A stretch of 6,809 nucleotides of DNA from an uncultured Clostridia bacterium. Lineage in GTDB: Bacteria; Bacillota; Clostridia; TANB77; CAG-508. Positions 6,059 to 6,809 of the stretch are shown here, in pieces. A program made the position numbers and the translations under genes. A model generated the notes under the pieces. It ran no database searches and was not told the DNA's origin. It was given only the letters and a program-made list of their open reading frames with translations. The stretch's first letter is position 1. Every line of letters starts with the position of its first letter. The stretch lies in the NCBI GenBank assembly GCA_934179885.1, contig CAKPQY010000041.1, forward strand, positions 1 through 6,809, given 5' to 3'.

Positions 6059-6574
6059 ATGCAAGAAATTTTAGAATTTTTAAAGACAGATAGTTATCTA
6101 TTTATTTTAAGTATAATTACAATAATATTATTAATAGGCTTTATAGCTGTATTAATAAGTAATATAAAATTAAATAATAGATATAAAAAATTCATGAGCA
6201 AATTGGGAAACAGTAAGAATTTAGAAGAAGATTTAGAAAATTTTATGTACAAAGTAGATAGAGTTGAAAAGCAAAATGCTGAAATAACAAATTTTTGTAA
6301 AAATTTAGATGAAGATATATCTAAATGTATTCAAAAAGTAGGAATTGTAAGATATAGTGCTTTTAAAGATACAGGTAGTGACTTAAGTTTTGCTGTTGCT
6401 TTATTGGATGAAAAAAATAATGGAATTGTTTTTAATGGTATTTATTCTAGAGAAATGTCTAATATTTATGCAAAACCAGTAGAAAAGGGTAATTCTAAGT
6501 ATACATTGTCTAATGAAGAAGTTGAAGCTATAGAAAAAGCTGTAAATTCTAATAATTTGTATAAAGCAAGATAA
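6059..6574 (+). CDS. DUF4446 family membrane-anchored protein
   Basis: The function is unknown. The 171-residue protein has one hydrophobic segment at about residues 13-34 and then a charged, probably coiled-coil stretch (about 50-92). The conserved C-terminal domain follows, with VGIVRYSAF (94-102), GSDLSFAVALLD (106-117), a NGIVFNGIYSRE segment and YAKPVEKGNSKYTLSNEE. This pattern is recognisable as DUF4446, which is typically found directly downstream of parB in Clostridia. The N terminus lacks a clear cleavage site, so it is probably an anchor and not a signal peptide. AGGAAGGTG (6045-6053) overlaps the parB stop and gives a 12-nt gap between genes, a strong sign of co-transcription and translational coupling. 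A link to chromosome segregation or the membrane is inferred only from context. Confidence 0.88.
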   Translation: MQEILEFLKTDSYLFILSIITIILLIGFIAVLISNIKLNNRYKKFMSKLGNSKNLEEDLENFMYKVDRVEKQNAEITNFCKNLDEDISKCIQKVGIVRYSAFKDTGSDLSFAVALLDEKNNGIVFNGIYSREMSNIYAKPVEKGNSKYTLSNEEVEAIEKAVNSNNLYKAR

Positions 6575-6618
6575 GTTTCGGATAAATTATAACATACAAA
6601 CAACTTAAAAGTAAAAAT

Positions 6619-6642
6619 TTACGAAAAAAATTACGAAAAAAT
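6619..6642. repeat. Tandem 12-bp A-tract repeat upstream of tRNA promoter
   Basis: TTACGAAAAAAA (6619-6630) and TTACGAAAAAAT (6631-6642) are adjacent copies matching at 11 of 12 bases. They lie about 48-71 nt upstream of the predicted tRNA transcription start. Phased A-tracts here could act as an UP element for the RNA polymerase alpha subunit. That role is an inference. Confidence 0.5.
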
Positions 6643-6654
6643 AAACAAATTGTA

Positions 6655-6683
6655 TTGACAAACTTTTTTAAAAATGCTAATAT
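6655..6683 (+). promoter_or_regulatory. Strong promoter of tRNA-Ser
   Basis: A perfect TTGACA (6655-6660) is followed after 17 nt by TAATAT (6678-6683). A TG at 6675-6676 makes an extended -10 (TGnTAATAT). The start point is predicted near 6690, giving a 5' leader of about 26 nt before the mature tRNA. Confidence 0.85.
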
Positions 6684-6689
6684 ATATAC

Positions 6690-6709
6690 TGTCGCTGAAC
6701 ATAGCGACA
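6690..6709 (+). other. Hairpin in the tRNA-Ser 5' leader
   Basis: TGTCGCT (6690-6696) and AGCGACA (6703-6709) form a perfect 7-bp stem with a GAACAT loop, beginning at about the predicted +1. No U-tract follows, so it is not a terminator. In the RNA it would sit just 5' of the RNase P cleavage site. In DNA it could instead be an operator. Confidence 0.65.
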
Positions 6710-6715
6710 ACCAAT

Positions 6716-6807
<92 letters not shown>

Positions 6808-6809
6808 AA

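Noticed and set aside
6575..6655. Terminator for the parA-parB-DUF4446 operon
   Set aside because: The only inverted repeat is a tiny GTAAA/TTTAC without a T-tract. No intrinsic terminator is visible, and termination may be Rho-dependent or read-through into the tRNA.

Overview
The window is a low-GC, AT-rich bacterial segment. AGA arginine codons and A/T-ending codons dominate, and Shine-Dalgarno sequences are strong. The gene order is mnmE, mnmG, rsmG, parA, parB, DUF4446 gene, tRNA-Ser. This is the conserved cluster beside the chromosome origin in Firmicutes, and the DUF4446 gene directly after parB fits Clostridia best. The genus cannot be read from this sequence. All protein genes and the tRNA are on the + strand.

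Layout: 1-981 is the 3' part of mnmE, whose start lies outside the window. A 400-nt non-coding stretch follows (982-1381), with a short palindrome and a tandem pair of Spo0A-box-like heptamers on the minus strand. mnmG (1382-3253) and rsmG (3271-3993) are 17 nt apart and probably co-transcribed. They end at an intrinsic terminator whose stem overlaps the rsmG stop codon. The next 389 nt (3994-4382) hold no gene. They contain a striking imperfect palindrome of about 190 nt with a perfect 25-bp terminal inverted repeat, then a good sigma-A promoter for the par operon. parA (4383-5171, GTG start), parB (best start 5195, to 6046) and a membrane-anchored DUF4446 gene (6059-6574) form one tight operon. 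A strong promoter (perfect TTGACA, extended -10) then drives a complete tRNA-Ser(UGA) gene at 6716-6807, preceded by a 7-bp hairpin at the predicted transcript start.

Functionally, MnmE and MnmG together make the carboxymethylaminomethyl (or aminomethyl) modification at wobble uridine 34 of certain tRNAs. RsmG methylates G527 of 16S rRNA. ParA and ParB segregate the replicated origin region, and in spore formers they also affect replication initiation and sporulation. The genes themselves are ordinary core genes. The less ordinary material is in the intergenic regions: the candidate Spo0A site, the long palindrome and the hairpin leader of the tRNA. No novel multi-gene system is visible.
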